DNA from: JAJPHF01 sp035293805
Lineage (GTDB): Bacteria > Chloroflexota > UBA6077 > JAJPHF01
Reading direction: 5' to 3'
Length of the DNA stretch: 64,000 bases
Assembly (NCBI GenBank): GCA_035293805.1
Contig: DATGMD010000080.1
Location: 5,706 to 69,705, forward strand
The notes under the pieces are model-generated. The model made no database searches. It worked only from the letters and a program-made list of their open reading frames with translations, and was not told where the DNA came from. Below are positions 8,435 to 15,796 of the stretch, in pieces (within the stretch, counting starts at the first letter, position 1; the number at the start of each line of letters is the position of its first letter). Made by a program: the position numbers and the translations under genes.

Positions 8435-8827
8435 ATGGAGGATGGGTCTGTCTCCCCCGCGATGAGCGGGGCGGGAGAGCCCGGCTACGTCGTGGTGGCG
8501 CGGCGCGACGAGGTGCCGCCCGGCACGTTGAAGCGCGTGGCCTACGGCGACCAGGCGGTCGTGCTGGCGAACGTCAACGGCCAGTTCTACGCGCTGGAAG
8601 ACGAGTGCCTGCACTACGGCGTGCCGCTCTCCGAGGGCTTCCTTCGAGACAGCACCGTGATCTGCATGTGGCACGCCTGGCGCTACGACCTGCCCAGCGG
8701 CCGGCTCGTCAATCCCCCGTCGACCCGCCTCTGCCTGGGCCGCTATCCCGTGCGCGTGGACGGCGACACCATCGCCATCGGCCCCCGCGCGCCCGCCCCC
8801 GGCGCGCCCCCCGCGGCCTCCACCTGA
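8435..8827 (+). CDS. Rieske [2Fe-2S] ferredoxin-like protein
   Basis: The start at 8435 is chosen because GAGGAG lies 7 bases upstream; earlier in-frame codons have no such site. The protein is 130 aa, essentially one Rieske domain. Cluster ligands are visible as C58-x-H60 and C77-x2-H80 (ECLHYG, CMWHAW). The second box has Met where most have Pro (CPWH). The likely role is electron donor to an oxygenase or stand-alone redox carrier. The closest relative in the window is the Rieske protein at 10558-11088, which shares the LKRVAYGD and VVLAN segments, so they are paralogs. Confidence 0.85.
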   Translation: MEDGSVSPAMSGAGEPGYVVVARRDEVPPGTLKRVAYGDQAVVLANVNGQFYALEDECLHYGVPLSEGFLRDSTVICMWHAWRYDLPSGRLVNPPSTRLCLGRYPVRVDGDTIAIGPRAPAPGAPPAAST

Positions 8828-8923
8828 GCCCGCCGCGCCGTGCGGACGAGGCAGCAGCGCCGCTCCGCGGCGGCGCCTGGCGAACGCCAGGTACTGCGGA
8901 AGGCCAGCGGGCCAGCCGGGCCG

Positions 8924-9130
8924 CTACGGCGCGCAATGGTGCAGGGTGACTTCGCCACAGGCCGCGCACTCGTACACGACGTCGGGGGTGGGCGCGGTAC
9001 CGGCCAGGCCGCGCGCCGGGGCGGGGGCGCCGCAGCGCGGGCAGTCGTGGACGGCGTGTACCAGCTCCGGCAGCTCCTCCTCGTCCGCCGGCTCCCAGGG
9101 GTGGAAGCGCTTCACGTCCTTCAGCTTCAC
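8924..9130 (-). CDS. Small zinc-ribbon protein
   Basis: A 68-aa protein with a GTG start. Two cysteine knuckles, CPRCG near residue 30 and CAACG near residue 55, are spaced as in zinc ribbons, and an acidic stretch (EPADEEELPEL) precedes them. It ends LHHCAP. Too small to assign a process; it may be a nucleic-acid or protein adaptor. It lies 33 bases downstream of the ChrB-N gene on the same strand, so co-transcription is likely. Confidence 0.6.
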   Translation of the reverse strand: MKLKDVKRFHPWEPADEEELPELVHAVHDCPRCGAPAPARGLAGTAPTPDVVYECAACGEVTLHHCAP

Positions 9131-9163
9131 GGCTGGCCCCTGTCGCGGCCGCGCGGCCGCGGC

Positions 9164-9706
9164 CTACTCGCGCTCGCTCTCGGCGGCCACCCGCCCCCCG
9201 CGCAAGGCGGCCTCGGTCGCCTCTAGCAGCTCGGCGGTCGGCTGCTGGAGGGGCGCGCCGAAGAAGTCGCGCGCCACCACCCGCGCGTGCCAGCGCTTCA
9301 GCCGCTCCAGCTCGGCAGCGTTCACCTCGTGCTCCGCCGGGTCGGCCAGCTCGACGTGGCGCAGCAGCCGCCGCGCCGCCGTCGTGATCTCGCCGTACTC
9401 GTGGTCGCGCGCGGCATCGTACCGCGCCCGCACGCCGGCGGTCGTCGCCGCGTCCTCCAGCACCGACGAGAGCAGCGCCGCCTCGCCGTCCGCCGCGCGG
9501 ATGCGCGCCGCTAGCTCGGCGAGGTCGCGGCGGTGGGCCGGCGTCTCGGGCAGCGCGCACACACCCTGCTGCAAGTACACGGCCCCCAGCGCCTTCAGCC
9601 GCCGCCAGACGGCGATGCGCTGGCGCGCGGGCTCCGGTGCCATCTTGTAGACGAGCACCAGCCAGCGCCCCGCCTGCGTCTGCTTGTCCGCCGCGCCATC
9701 TCGCAT
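9164..9706 (-). CDS. ChrB N-terminal-domain protein (chromate-resistance associated)
   Basis: The 180-aa product contains WLVLVYKMAPEP, IAVWRRLKALGA and VYLQQGVCALP, the signature of the ChrB N-terminal domain found in chromate-responsive regulators. Here the domain stands alone; the C-terminal ChrB part is absent. The start has an AGGAGGA site 9-10 bases upstream. It diverges from the operator-controlled operon at 9866, so it may be the local regulator, but that is inference. Half-size ChrA genes are present at 29305-30416 rather than adjacent. Confidence 0.7.
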   Translation of the reverse strand: MRDGAADKQTQAGRWLVLVYKMAPEPARQRIAVWRRLKALGAVYLQQGVCALPETPAHRRDLAELAARIRAADGEAALLSSVLEDAATTAGVRARYDAARDHEYGEITTAARRLLRHVELADPAEHEVNAAELERLKRWHARVVARDFFGAPLQQPTAELLEATEAALRGGRVAAESERE

Positions 9707-9769
9707 CCCGCGTCATCCTCCTGCCGCGCCGCCAGCATAACACGCTGCCGAATAGGGCGCCAAAAGGTA

Positions 9770-9798
9770 TTGACAGCCTGTCGCCCGCGTGTTACTGT
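9770..9798 (+). promoter_or_regulatory. Sigma-70-type promoter of the di-metal oxygenase/Rieske operon
   Basis: A perfect -35 hexamer TTGACA at 9770-9775 and TACTGT at 9793-9798 are separated by 17 bases, upstream of the GTG start at 9866. Confidence 0.65.
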
Positions 9799-9826
9799 AA
9801 CGGCTGTAACTAGTAACCGCCGTTAC
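9791..9826. promoter_or_regulatory. Multi-box operator (GTAAC/GTTAC) overlapping the promoter
   Basis: Five-base boxes cover the -10 and the region just downstream: GTTAC at 9791, GTAAC at 9797 and 9806, AGTAAC near 9812, and GTTAC at 9822. GTAACGGC (9797-9804) and GCCGTTAC (9819-9826) form a perfect inverted repeat, and GTTAC-T-GTAAC is a second dyad over the -10. This is typical of a TetR/MarR-type repressor site. The cognate regulator is not identified. Confidence 0.6.
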
Positions 9827-9865
9827 ATGATACACCGGCCGCAGCCGGCGCGAAAGGAGCCGCTC

Positions 9866-10558
9866 GTGGTTACGACTGCCCAGACCTTCCGCCAGCGCCT
9901 CGAAGAGGCGGTGCGCGGCGGGCACAGCCAGATGCACCCCTTCACCGACGCCTGGGTCAACGGCCAGCTCACCCGCCGCCAGCTGGGCGAGTGGGCCCGC
10001 CAGCACTACCACTACGTCGGCCACTTCTCCCAGTGGTGCGGCGCCGTCTACGCCCGCTGTCCCGACCAGGACGCCCGCGACTTCCTGCTCGAGAACATGT
10101 GGGAAGAGGAGATGGGCAACCGCCACTCGGACCTGCTCATCCGCTTCGCCGAGGCCTGCGGCTTCACCCGCGACGACGTGCTGAACGCCGAGGTGCTGCC
10201 CACCACGCGCGGGCTCACCGCCTGGTGCTACGAGATCGCGCAGGGCCACTCCTTCCTCGAGGGCGCGGCCGGCCTGCTGGTGGGCCTGGAGTCGCAGACC
10301 CCCGGCATCTACCGCCGCAACACGCCGCCACTGCTGGAGAAGTACGGCTTCACCGAGCAGGAGGCCGAGTTCTTCTTCGTCCACATGACCGCCGACGAGG
10401 ACCACGGCGAGCGCGGCTACCAGATCGTCGAGCGCCACGCCACGACGCCCGAGCTACAGGACCTCGCCGTGCGCACCGTCCGCGAGGCCACCGGCATGCG
10501 CTGGCTGTACATGGGCGGCCTCTACCGCCACTTCGTCCAGGGCGAGGACCGGCTCTAA
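9866..10558 (+). CDS. Heme-oxygenase-like di-metal protein (TenA/PqqC/CADD-like fold)
   Basis: The GTG at 9866 is preceded by AAAGGAGC at good spacing; an upstream ATG at 9827 lies in the operator. The 230-aa protein belongs to the all-helical heme-oxygenase-like superfamily. Six residues fit the di-iron ligand set of CADD and UndA: E80 and H87 (WEEEMGNRH, E-x6-H), E142 (GLESQ), then H173, D177 and H180 (HMTADEDH, H-x3-D-x2-H). The spacing is almost identical to chlamydial CADD as I recall it, yet the CADD self-sacrifice Tyr/Lys positions hold other residues (F26/T27, L141, R151/N152), so p-aminobenzoate synthesis is not implied. It lies just upstream of a Rieske ferredoxin that could supply electrons. 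Substrate unknown. Confidence 0.75.
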   Translation: MVTTAQTFRQRLEEAVRGGHSQMHPFTDAWVNGQLTRRQLGEWARQHYHYVGHFSQWCGAVYARCPDQDARDFLLENMWEEEMGNRHSDLLIRFAEACGFTRDDVLNAEVLPTTRGLTAWCYEIAQGHSFLEGAAGLLVGLESQTPGIYRRNTPPLLEKYGFTEQEAEFFFVHMTADEDHGERGYQIVERHATTPELQDLAVRTVREATGMRWLYMGGLYRHFVQGEDRL

Positions 10559-11088
10559 TGGCATCGGAGCCTACCCCCTCGCCCTCGGGGGCACCGGGCC
10601 ACTCCCCCGCCGCGGGACCTACCCCCTCGCCCTCGGGGGTGCCTGGGCAGTGGCGCTCGCAGTATTCCGCGCCACACCCTGCCGGGGGTGTGGGGGTGTC
10701 CCCCACGGCCCCCTCTTCTCCCCCCACTGGGGGGCCGGGGGGGCCAGACTACATCGTGGTCGCCCGCGCCGCCGACCTCCCGCCCGGCGCGCTCAAGCGC
10801 GTGGCCTACGGCGACGAGCCAGTAGTCCTGGCGAATATCGGCGGCCAGGTCCGCGCGCTGGCCGACACCTGTCTCCACCGCGGCGCGTCGCTCGCCGAGG
10901 GACGCATCCGCGGCGGCCACGTCGTCTGCCCCTGGCACGCTTGGACCTACGACCCGTCGAGCGGCCGGCCCGTCATGCCGCGCTCGGCAACGCTCTGCCT
11001 GGCGACCTATCCGGTGCGCGTGGAGGGCGACGTGATCGTGCTCGGCCCGCGCGCCGCGGCTGGAGGGTCCGCGCGTGATCACGATTAA
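10558..11088 (+). CDS. Rieske ferredoxin with a repeat-derived N-terminal extension
   Basis: The ATG overlaps the upstream stop (TAATG), so the two proteins are translationally coupled. The Rieske domain starts near residue 62; ligands are C105-x-H107 and C124-x2-H127 (TCLHRG, CPWHAW). Residues 1-60 are low-complexity and include PTPSPSG twice. The DNA there is a REP-like palindromic repeat (two copies of CCTACCCCCTCGCCCTCGGG) read in frame. The domain is a paralog of the 8435 protein. The likely role is electron delivery to the di-metal protein. Confidence 0.8.
   Translation: MASEPTPSPSGAPGHSPAAGPTPSPSGVPGQWRSQYSAPHPAGGVGVSPTAPSSPPTGGPGGPDYIVVARAADLPPGALKRVAYGDEPVVLANIGGQVRALADTCLHRGASLAEGRIRGGHVVCPWHAWTYDPSSGRPVMPRSATLCLATYPVRVEGDVIVLGPRAAAGGSARDHD
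10570..10745. repeat. REP-like GC palindromic repeats inside the Rieske gene
   Basis: Two direct copies of CCTACCCCCTCGCCCTCGGG, followed by the palindromic GGGGGTGTGGGGGTGTCCCC and CTCCCCCCACTGGGGGG motifs, form an in-frame insertion between the start codon and the Rieske domain. Confidence 0.55.
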
Positions 11089-11512
11089 GCGTCTGCAACT
11101 GGCCGATGCGCTGGTGCTGATCGAGGCCGCCGAGCGCCGCGCCCGCCAGCTCGGCGTGGCCGAGACGATCTGCGTCTGCGACGATGGCGGCCACGCCATC
11201 GCTCTGCACCGTATGGACGGCGCGCGCATCACCGGCGTGGAGATCGCGATGGCCAAGGCGTTCACCGCGGCGGGCCACCAGCGCCCCACTCACGCCTTCA
11301 ACCAGCCGGGCGGCCCCGCCCTGCCCGGCGGCGAGGCCTTCGGCATCCACGCCATGCACCCTGGTCGCTTCGCCATCTTCGTCGGCGGCTTTCCGATCCG
11401 CGTCGAGGGCCAGGTGGTGGGCGGCATTGGCGTTAGCGGCGGCAACGGCGAGCAAGACACCGCCGTCGGCGAGGCGGCGCTCGCGGCCCTCGCGGCCGCG
11501 CTGAAAGGGTGA
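11075..11512 (+). CDS. GlcG/HbpS (DUF336) family protein
   Basis: The GTG start follows GGAGGG and overlaps the Rieske gene by 14 bases. The 145-aa protein is a single GlcG/HbpS-like domain: conserved LALADALVLIEAAE-like opening, ICVCDDGGHAIALHRMDGA, AMAKAF, and GGFPIRVEGQVVGGIGVSGG. The family is small soluble proteins linked to heme binding or catabolic gene clusters, and function is often unclear. Its place in this operon suggests a role in the same pathway. Confidence 0.8.
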   Translation: MITIKRLQLADALVLIEAAERRARQLGVAETICVCDDGGHAIALHRMDGARITGVEIAMAKAFTAAGHQRPTHAFNQPGGPALPGGEAFGIHAMHPGRFAIFVGGFPIRVEGQVVGGIGVSGGNGEQDTAVGEAALAALAAALKG

Positions 11513-11515
11513 GCC

Positions 11516-12655
11516 ATGAATGCCTGTCGGTCGCTCGGCCTGATCCTCGGCGGCCTGCTCCTCGTCGTCGGCGGCTGCGCCCGGCCGGCCGCCCCAACCG
11601 GTGGTCCGGCGCCCGCCAGCAGCGCGCCCAGCCAGCCCGCCGCGGCCAGCGCCCCAGCGCCCGCGCCGCCAGCCGGGGCCGCCAGCGCCCCCGCACCGCT
11701 GCCGCCGCTCAGCCCCGCCGTGCCGGTGCGGCTCGCCATCAAGCTTGGCGCCAGCATGTCCGACGCGGGCATCTACATCGCCCAGGATCGCGGCTACTTC
11801 CAGGAGCAGGGGCTCGACGTCGACTACGTCAATTTCGACGCCGGCGCCCGCATGATCGCGCCGCTCGCCCAGGACCAGATCGACGTGGCCGCGGGCGCCA
11901 CCAGCGCCGGCCTGTTCAACGCCTGGAACCGCGACATCGCCATCAAAGTCGTCGCCGACAAGGGCTCGCAGCCGCCCGGCAACGGCTACATGGCGCTCAT
12001 GGTCCGCAAGGATCTGATCGACAGCGGCCAGGTCCGCGACTACGCCGACCTGCGCGGCCTGAACGTGGCCATCGTGGCGAAGGGCCAGACCGACCACCAT
12101 ACCATGGCGATGGCGCTCGCGAAGGGCGGGCTCACGCTCGCCGACGTGAACATCGTCGAGATGGCCTTCCCCGACCAGATGGTGGGCCTGCGCAACGGCT
12201 CCATCGACGTGGCATTGGGCATCGAGCCCTTCATCACCAAGATGGTGGACGACGGCATCGCGGTCCGCTGGCACGGCAGCGACGAGATCTACCCCGAGCA
12301 GCTGACCGCGGCGGTGCTCTACGGCCCCGCCTTCGTGCCGACCGAGGCGGCGCGGCGCTGGATGATCGCGTACCTCAAGGGCGTGCGCGACTACAACGAC
12401 GCCTTTAAGCGCAACCGGGGCCGCGACGCCGTCGTGGACATCCTGGTGAAGAACATCAAGGGGATCGACGCCCCGGCCTACGCGCGCATCGTGGCGCCCG
12501 GCCTCGACCCGAACGGCAAGTTCAGCGTGGCCGGCGTGGCCTCCGACATCCGCTTCTACCAGGACGAGGGCCTCCTCAAGCAGCCCGTCGACGCCGAGCA
12601 AGTCGTCGACCTCTCGTTCGCCGACTACGCCGCCAGCTACCTCGGCCCCTACTGA
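11516..12655 (+). CDS. ABC-type substrate-binding lipoprotein (NMT1/THI5-like)
   Basis: The 379-aa protein has a lipoprotein signal: LILGGLLLVVGGC with the lipidated Cys at residue 21, then an Ala/Pro linker. The mature part carries the SsuA/THI5-like pattern (GIYIAQDRGYFQEQGLDVDY, VALGIEPFI, YGPAFV). It should bind a small organic molecule at the outer face of the membrane. It is the last gene of the operon; no permease or ATPase gene is nearby. Four more binding proteins of this class occur in the window. Confidence 0.8.
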   Translation: MNACRSLGLILGGLLLVVGGCARPAAPTGGPAPASSAPSQPAAASAPAPAPPAGAASAPAPLPPLSPAVPVRLAIKLGASMSDAGIYIAQDRGYFQEQGLDVDYVNFDAGARMIAPLAQDQIDVAAGATSAGLFNAWNRDIAIKVVADKGSQPPGNGYMALMVRKDLIDSGQVRDYADLRGLNVAIVAKGQTDHHTMAMALAKGGLTLADVNIVEMAFPDQMVGLRNGSIDVALGIEPFITKMVDDGIAVRWHGSDEIYPEQLTAAVLYGPAFVPTEAARRWMIAYLKGVRDYNDAFKRNRGRDAVVDILVKNIKGIDAPAYARIVAPGLDPNGKFSVAGVASDIRFYQDEGLLKQPVDAEQVVDLSFADYAASYLGPY

Positions 12656-12670
12656 TCCCGTCTTCGCGCC

Positions 12671-12714
12671 GCCCGGGGACGCGGGGGCCTGGCTAGCCCC
12701 CCGCGTCCCCGGGC
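12671..12714 (+). terminator. GC hairpin downstream of the binding-protein gene
   Basis: A perfect 17-bp inverted repeat, GCCCGGGGACGCGGGGG with a 10-base loop, begins 16 bases after the stop codon. There is no T-tract, so the terminator role is a guess. Confidence 0.5.
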
Positions 12715-12780
12715 CATTGATTGGCCCCGCGCCCCGCGCCGGCATAGACTGAGCCGGGCCGCTGGGACGCGACACGCGAC

Positions 12781-12885
12781 TGTGCAGCCGCCGCGCTGAA
12801 CCCCTCCCCCGTCGGCGCCGCCCTCTACCGCTGCCTGGGCTTCCGCCCGGCCTGCGCCTTCCGCGCCTATACCGCCTCGCCTTAA
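12781..12885 (+). pseudogene. GNAT acetyltransferase C-terminal remnant
   Basis: The plus strand reads AALNPSPVGAALYRCLGFRP and then AFRAYTASP before a TAA at 12883. This is the typical last strand of GNAT N-acetyltransferases (N-x-S-x-x-G-x-x-L-Y-x-x-L-G-F). No start or acetyl-CoA-binding motif is found upstream. The remaining bases to 12939 contain no gene. Confidence 0.55.
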
Positions 12886-12939
12886 TCATCAATGAGGACG
12901 GCCGTATTTCGTCCGCACGCCGAGCGAGCTTGCAGCCTG

Positions 12940-13338
12940 CTACGGGCTGAGGATAGTCAGCCCAGGAACGTCGGTGTAGTCTTTCCGATTACGCGTGAGA
13001 AGTACCAGACCATACTCCAGCGCGGTGGCCGCGATGAGCAAATCTAGCGCTCGATGAACGAGCGGCCGCCTCTGATCTCGCAGGTGCCGGCGGAGTTGCG
13101 CGTTGCGGCGAGCCACCGCACGGGTGATGGAGAGCACCTTCAGACTGCGGAGGAAGGCTTGAAACGCGATCTGCTCTCGCCTAGGGTCCTGCCCGCCGTA
13201 GATGCCCTCGAAAATCTCCGAGTACGTCAGGATGCTCAGCGCCATTCCCTGGGAGAATAGCGGTGTCAGAAAGGTAACACTAGACGGATGTCCGTTGAGC
13301 CAGTCAACCACGAGATCCGAGTCGATCAGATACCTCAT
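12940..13338 (-). CDS. PIN-domain toxin (VapC-like)
   Basis: The 132-aa protein has PIN-nuclease features: DSD near residues 6-8, an acidic YSEIFEG near 40, the conserved LDLLIAATAL, and a late Asp in NRKDYTDV. Metal-dependent RNase activity is expected from the family. Its start overlaps the upstream antitoxin stop by 4 bases (13335-13338), the standard toxin-antitoxin arrangement. Confidence 0.85.
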   Translation of the reverse strand: MRYLIDSDLVVDWLNGHPSSVTFLTPLFSQGMALSILTYSEIFEGIYGGQDPRREQIAFQAFLRSLKVLSITRAVARRNAQLRRHLRDQRRPLVHRALDLLIAATALEYGLVLLTRNRKDYTDVPGLTILSP

Positions 13339-13619
13339 AGCTCAGCGGGAGGACGGCTGGAGCCTCGTGCCTCCTTGATCTCGCGCTTCAGCGCCTCAGC
13401 ATCTACGAGCCCTTTCCAAGCTCCAGCCGAGGCAAGAGTAGCAGCCAGGTCGGCATCCGAGGGCGTGCTGCCGCGCCGGGTCTTGATGATAGGTACGACC
13501 ACCGCGAGCGGCTCGTGATCGCGGCTAAGAATGCGGGGGGTTCGGGTCGCGCTAACCTCTTCGGCGAGCCGGAGCAGGTCAGGGGTACCGGTCACGTCGA
13601 CTTGAATCTCTCTTGCCAT
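13335..13619 (-). CDS. VapB-like antitoxin
   Basis: The 94-aa protein opens MAREIQVDVTGTPDLLRLAE and contains LSRDHEPLAVVVPI, a pattern of Phd/VapB-type antitoxins whose C-terminus wraps the toxin. It precedes and overlaps the PIN toxin. Like other antitoxins it may bind its own promoter; no clear operator was recognised. Confidence 0.75.
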   Translation of the reverse strand: MAREIQVDVTGTPDLLRLAEEVSATRTPRILSRDHEPLAVVVPIIKTRRGSTPSDADLAATLASAGAWKGLVDAEALKREIKEARGSSRPPAEL

Positions 13620-13761
13620 AGCTCCACCATCTTTGCAAGCAGGTTTATCATAGCACGCGCCCCCAGGGCGGATGACGTTGCCGCGACAACCGCTCGGCTA
13701 TACCATCAGGCAAACGGCCCGAGCGTCCAGCGCGGCGCCGGGCCGTGCGCGGAGGGGCGAG

Positions 13762-14805
13762 ATGGCGGCGACAGACGAGTTCGTGACGCTGGGGGAGATT
13801 CGGCGGGCGGCGGTGCGCACCGTGCCCACGGGCGCCTGGAACTACCTCGTCGGCGGCGCCGATACCGAGGCCACGCTGCGCAACAACCGCCGGGCGCTCG
13901 GCCGCTACGTCTTCCGGCCGCGCGTGCTGCGCGACGTGAGCCACCTCGACACGACGACCACCTTCCTCGGCCTGCCGCTCGCCCTCCCGATCATGATCGC
14001 GCCGATGGGCTCGACCGACCAGGTCCACCCTGACGGCGACCTGGCGCTCGCCCGCGCCGCCGGCCGCATGGGCACGATCCAGTGGCTCACCACCGTCTCG
14101 GTCTACACGCCCGAGGAGGTCGCCGCCGCCGCGACCGGGCCGCTCGTTTACCAGCTCTACTTCCGCGGCGACAACGCCTGGGGCGAGGCGCTCATCCGCC
14201 GGGTCGAGGCGGCGGGCTTCAAGGCCCTCTGCCTGACGGTCGACGTGCCAGCCTACGGCCGGCGCGAGCGCGACATCGAGGCGCGCTACAACCGCCACGC
14301 CACCCGCCGCGGCCTCGACATTCCCAACACCTACGCGCGGCAGGCGTCGCTCACCTGGAAGGACGTGGCGTGGCTCCAGCGCACCACCACCCTGCCGCTC
14401 GTCATCAAGGGCATCGCCACCGCCGAGGACGCGCGCCTGGCGGTCGAGCACGGCGTGCCGGTCGTCTACATCTCGAACCACGGCGGGCGCCAGCTCGACT
14501 ACGCGCCCGCGCCGATCGACGTCGTGGCCGAGGTGGTGGACGCCGTGGCCGGGCGCGCCGAGGTGGTGGTCGACGGCGGCTTCACGCGCGGCACCGACGT
14601 GCTCAAGGCGCTGGCGCTGGGCGCGCGGGCCGTCTGCATCGGCAAGGCGGCCGGCTGGGGGCTGGGCGCCGCCGGCGAGGCGGGCGTCGTGCGCGTGCTG
14701 GAGCTGCTGGCGCTGGAGCTGCGCATCGCCATGGCCAACACCGGCGTCGCGCGCCTGGCCGACGTGAGCCGCGACCTGGTGCGCCGCGCCTGCGTCGCCG
14801 ACTAG
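13762..14805 (+). CDS. FMN-dependent alpha-hydroxy-acid dehydrogenase/oxidase
   Basis: The start at 13762 follows GGAGGGG at 13751. The 347-aa protein is a lactate/glycolate-oxidase-type TIM barrel: GGADTEATLRNN near the start, IMIAPMG, LTVDVPAYGRRERD, LVIKGI, and the active-site His in SNHGGRQLD near residue 243, then VDGGFTRGTDVLKALALGA for FMN phosphate binding. It oxidises a 2-hydroxy acid to a 2-oxo acid, and the acceptor is unknown. It is followed by an SDR gene on the same strand after about 137 bases. Confidence 0.85.
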   Translation: MAATDEFVTLGEIRRAAVRTVPTGAWNYLVGGADTEATLRNNRRALGRYVFRPRVLRDVSHLDTTTTFLGLPLALPIMIAPMGSTDQVHPDGDLALARAAGRMGTIQWLTTVSVYTPEEVAAAATGPLVYQLYFRGDNAWGEALIRRVEAAGFKALCLTVDVPAYGRRERDIEARYNRHATRRGLDIPNTYARQASLTWKDVAWLQRTTTLPLVIKGIATAEDARLAVEHGVPVVYISNHGGRQLDYAPAPIDVVAEVVDAVAGRAEVVVDGGFTRGTDVLKALALGARAVCIGKAAGWGLGAAGEAGVVRVLELLALELRIAMANTGVARLADVSRDLVRRACVAD

Positions 14806-14942
14806 CGGGCCCCCGCAGCGGCCCGGGTTCCCGCGCGCCGGGGTTCCGCGTATAGTAAAGGGCGACGCGCCGGGGCGGCCGGGGGCGGGCCGGCGGAGAT
14901 GGCGGGCGGCTGGCCGGGAAGCGGCGGGCCGCGGGAGGCGGG

Positions 14943-15728
14943 ATGGACCTCGGGCTGGCAGGCAAGGTGGTGTGCGTCACGGGCGGCTCGAGCGGCATTG
15001 GCCGCGCGACGGCGGCGCGGCTGCTGGCCGAGGGCGCGCGGGTGGCGATCTGCGCGCGCAACGCCGACCGGCTGGAGACGGCGGCGGCCGAGCTGCGGGC
15101 GGCGCCCGGCGGCGACCTCCTGGCCGTCCCCGCCGATGTGAGCACGGCCGACGGCGTGCAGCGCTTCGTGGATGCGGCGCTGGGGCGCTTCGGCACGCTG
15201 CACGGCCTGGTCAACAACGCCGGCAGCAGCGGCGCGCGCGCCTTCCTCGACGTCAGCGACGCCGACTGGCAGGCGGACGTCGACATCAAGCTGATGGCCG
15301 CGATCCGCACGGTCCGCCTCTGCCTGCCCGCCCTGCGCGCTACGCGCGGCGCGATCGTGAACGTCGTGGCGATCGGCGGCAAGGCGCCCGGGGCGCGCTC
15401 GGTGCCGAGCACGGTCACGCGCGCGGCGGGGCTGGCGCTCACCAAGGCGCTCTCCAAGGAGTTCGCCCCGGACGGCGTGCGCGTGAACGCCGTGTGCATC
15501 GGCACGGTGCGCAGCGGCCAGCACGACCCCGAGTGGGAGCACGACTTTCCTCACTTGACACGCGACGAGTTCTACGCCGACGTGGCCCGCAAGCGCGCCA
15601 TCCCGCTCGGCCGTGTCGGCGAGGCGGAGGAGGCCGGCGACCTGATCGCCTACCTGCTCTCGGACCGCGCGGCGTTTATCAGCGGCACCGCGATCAACGT
15701 GGACGGCGGCGCCTCGCCGGCCTGGTGA
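14943..15728 (+). CDS. Short-chain dehydrogenase-like protein lacking the catalytic Tyr and Lys
   Basis: The 261-aa protein has an intact Rossmann motif (TGGSSGIGRATA) and LVNNAGSS. The active-site segment reads IVNVVAIGGKAPG then SVPSTVTRAAGLALTKAL. In place of Y-x3-K there is S-x3-R, and the catalytic Ser is also not evident. The paralog at 39898 has the same loss (T-x3-R). Such proteins may act as binding or isomerase-like proteins, or use another mechanism. No good Shine-Dalgarno is visible; the ATG at 14943 is the first in frame with the fold. Confidence 0.75.
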   Translation: MDLGLAGKVVCVTGGSSGIGRATAARLLAEGARVAICARNADRLETAAAELRAAPGGDLLAVPADVSTADGVQRFVDAALGRFGTLHGLVNNAGSSGARAFLDVSDADWQADVDIKLMAAIRTVRLCLPALRATRGAIVNVVAIGGKAPGARSVPSTVTRAAGLALTKALSKEFAPDGVRVNAVCIGTVRSGQHDPEWEHDFPHLTRDEFYADVARKRAIPLGRVGEAEEAGDLIAYLLSDRAAFISGTAINVDGGASPAW

Positions 15729-15734
15729 GCCACG

Positions 15735-15782
15735 GACCTACCCCTCCGGCCCCCCTCCCGATGCGGGAAGGGGGAGTGAGAT
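15735..15782. repeat. REP-like palindrome between SDR and rhodanese genes
   Basis: The CCCCCCTCCCGATGCGGGAA unit with its complementary AAGGGGGAGTGAG is one copy of the dispersed CT/GA-rich palindromic repeat also seen at 25214, 29226, 31752, 59032 and 61915. Confidence 0.5.
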
Positions 15783-15796
15783 GATGGAACGGCACG

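Noticed and set aside
10973..12892. Long minus-strand frame across the Rieske, GlcG and binding-protein genes
   Set aside because: Shadow of three well supported plus-strand genes; no domain or start signal.
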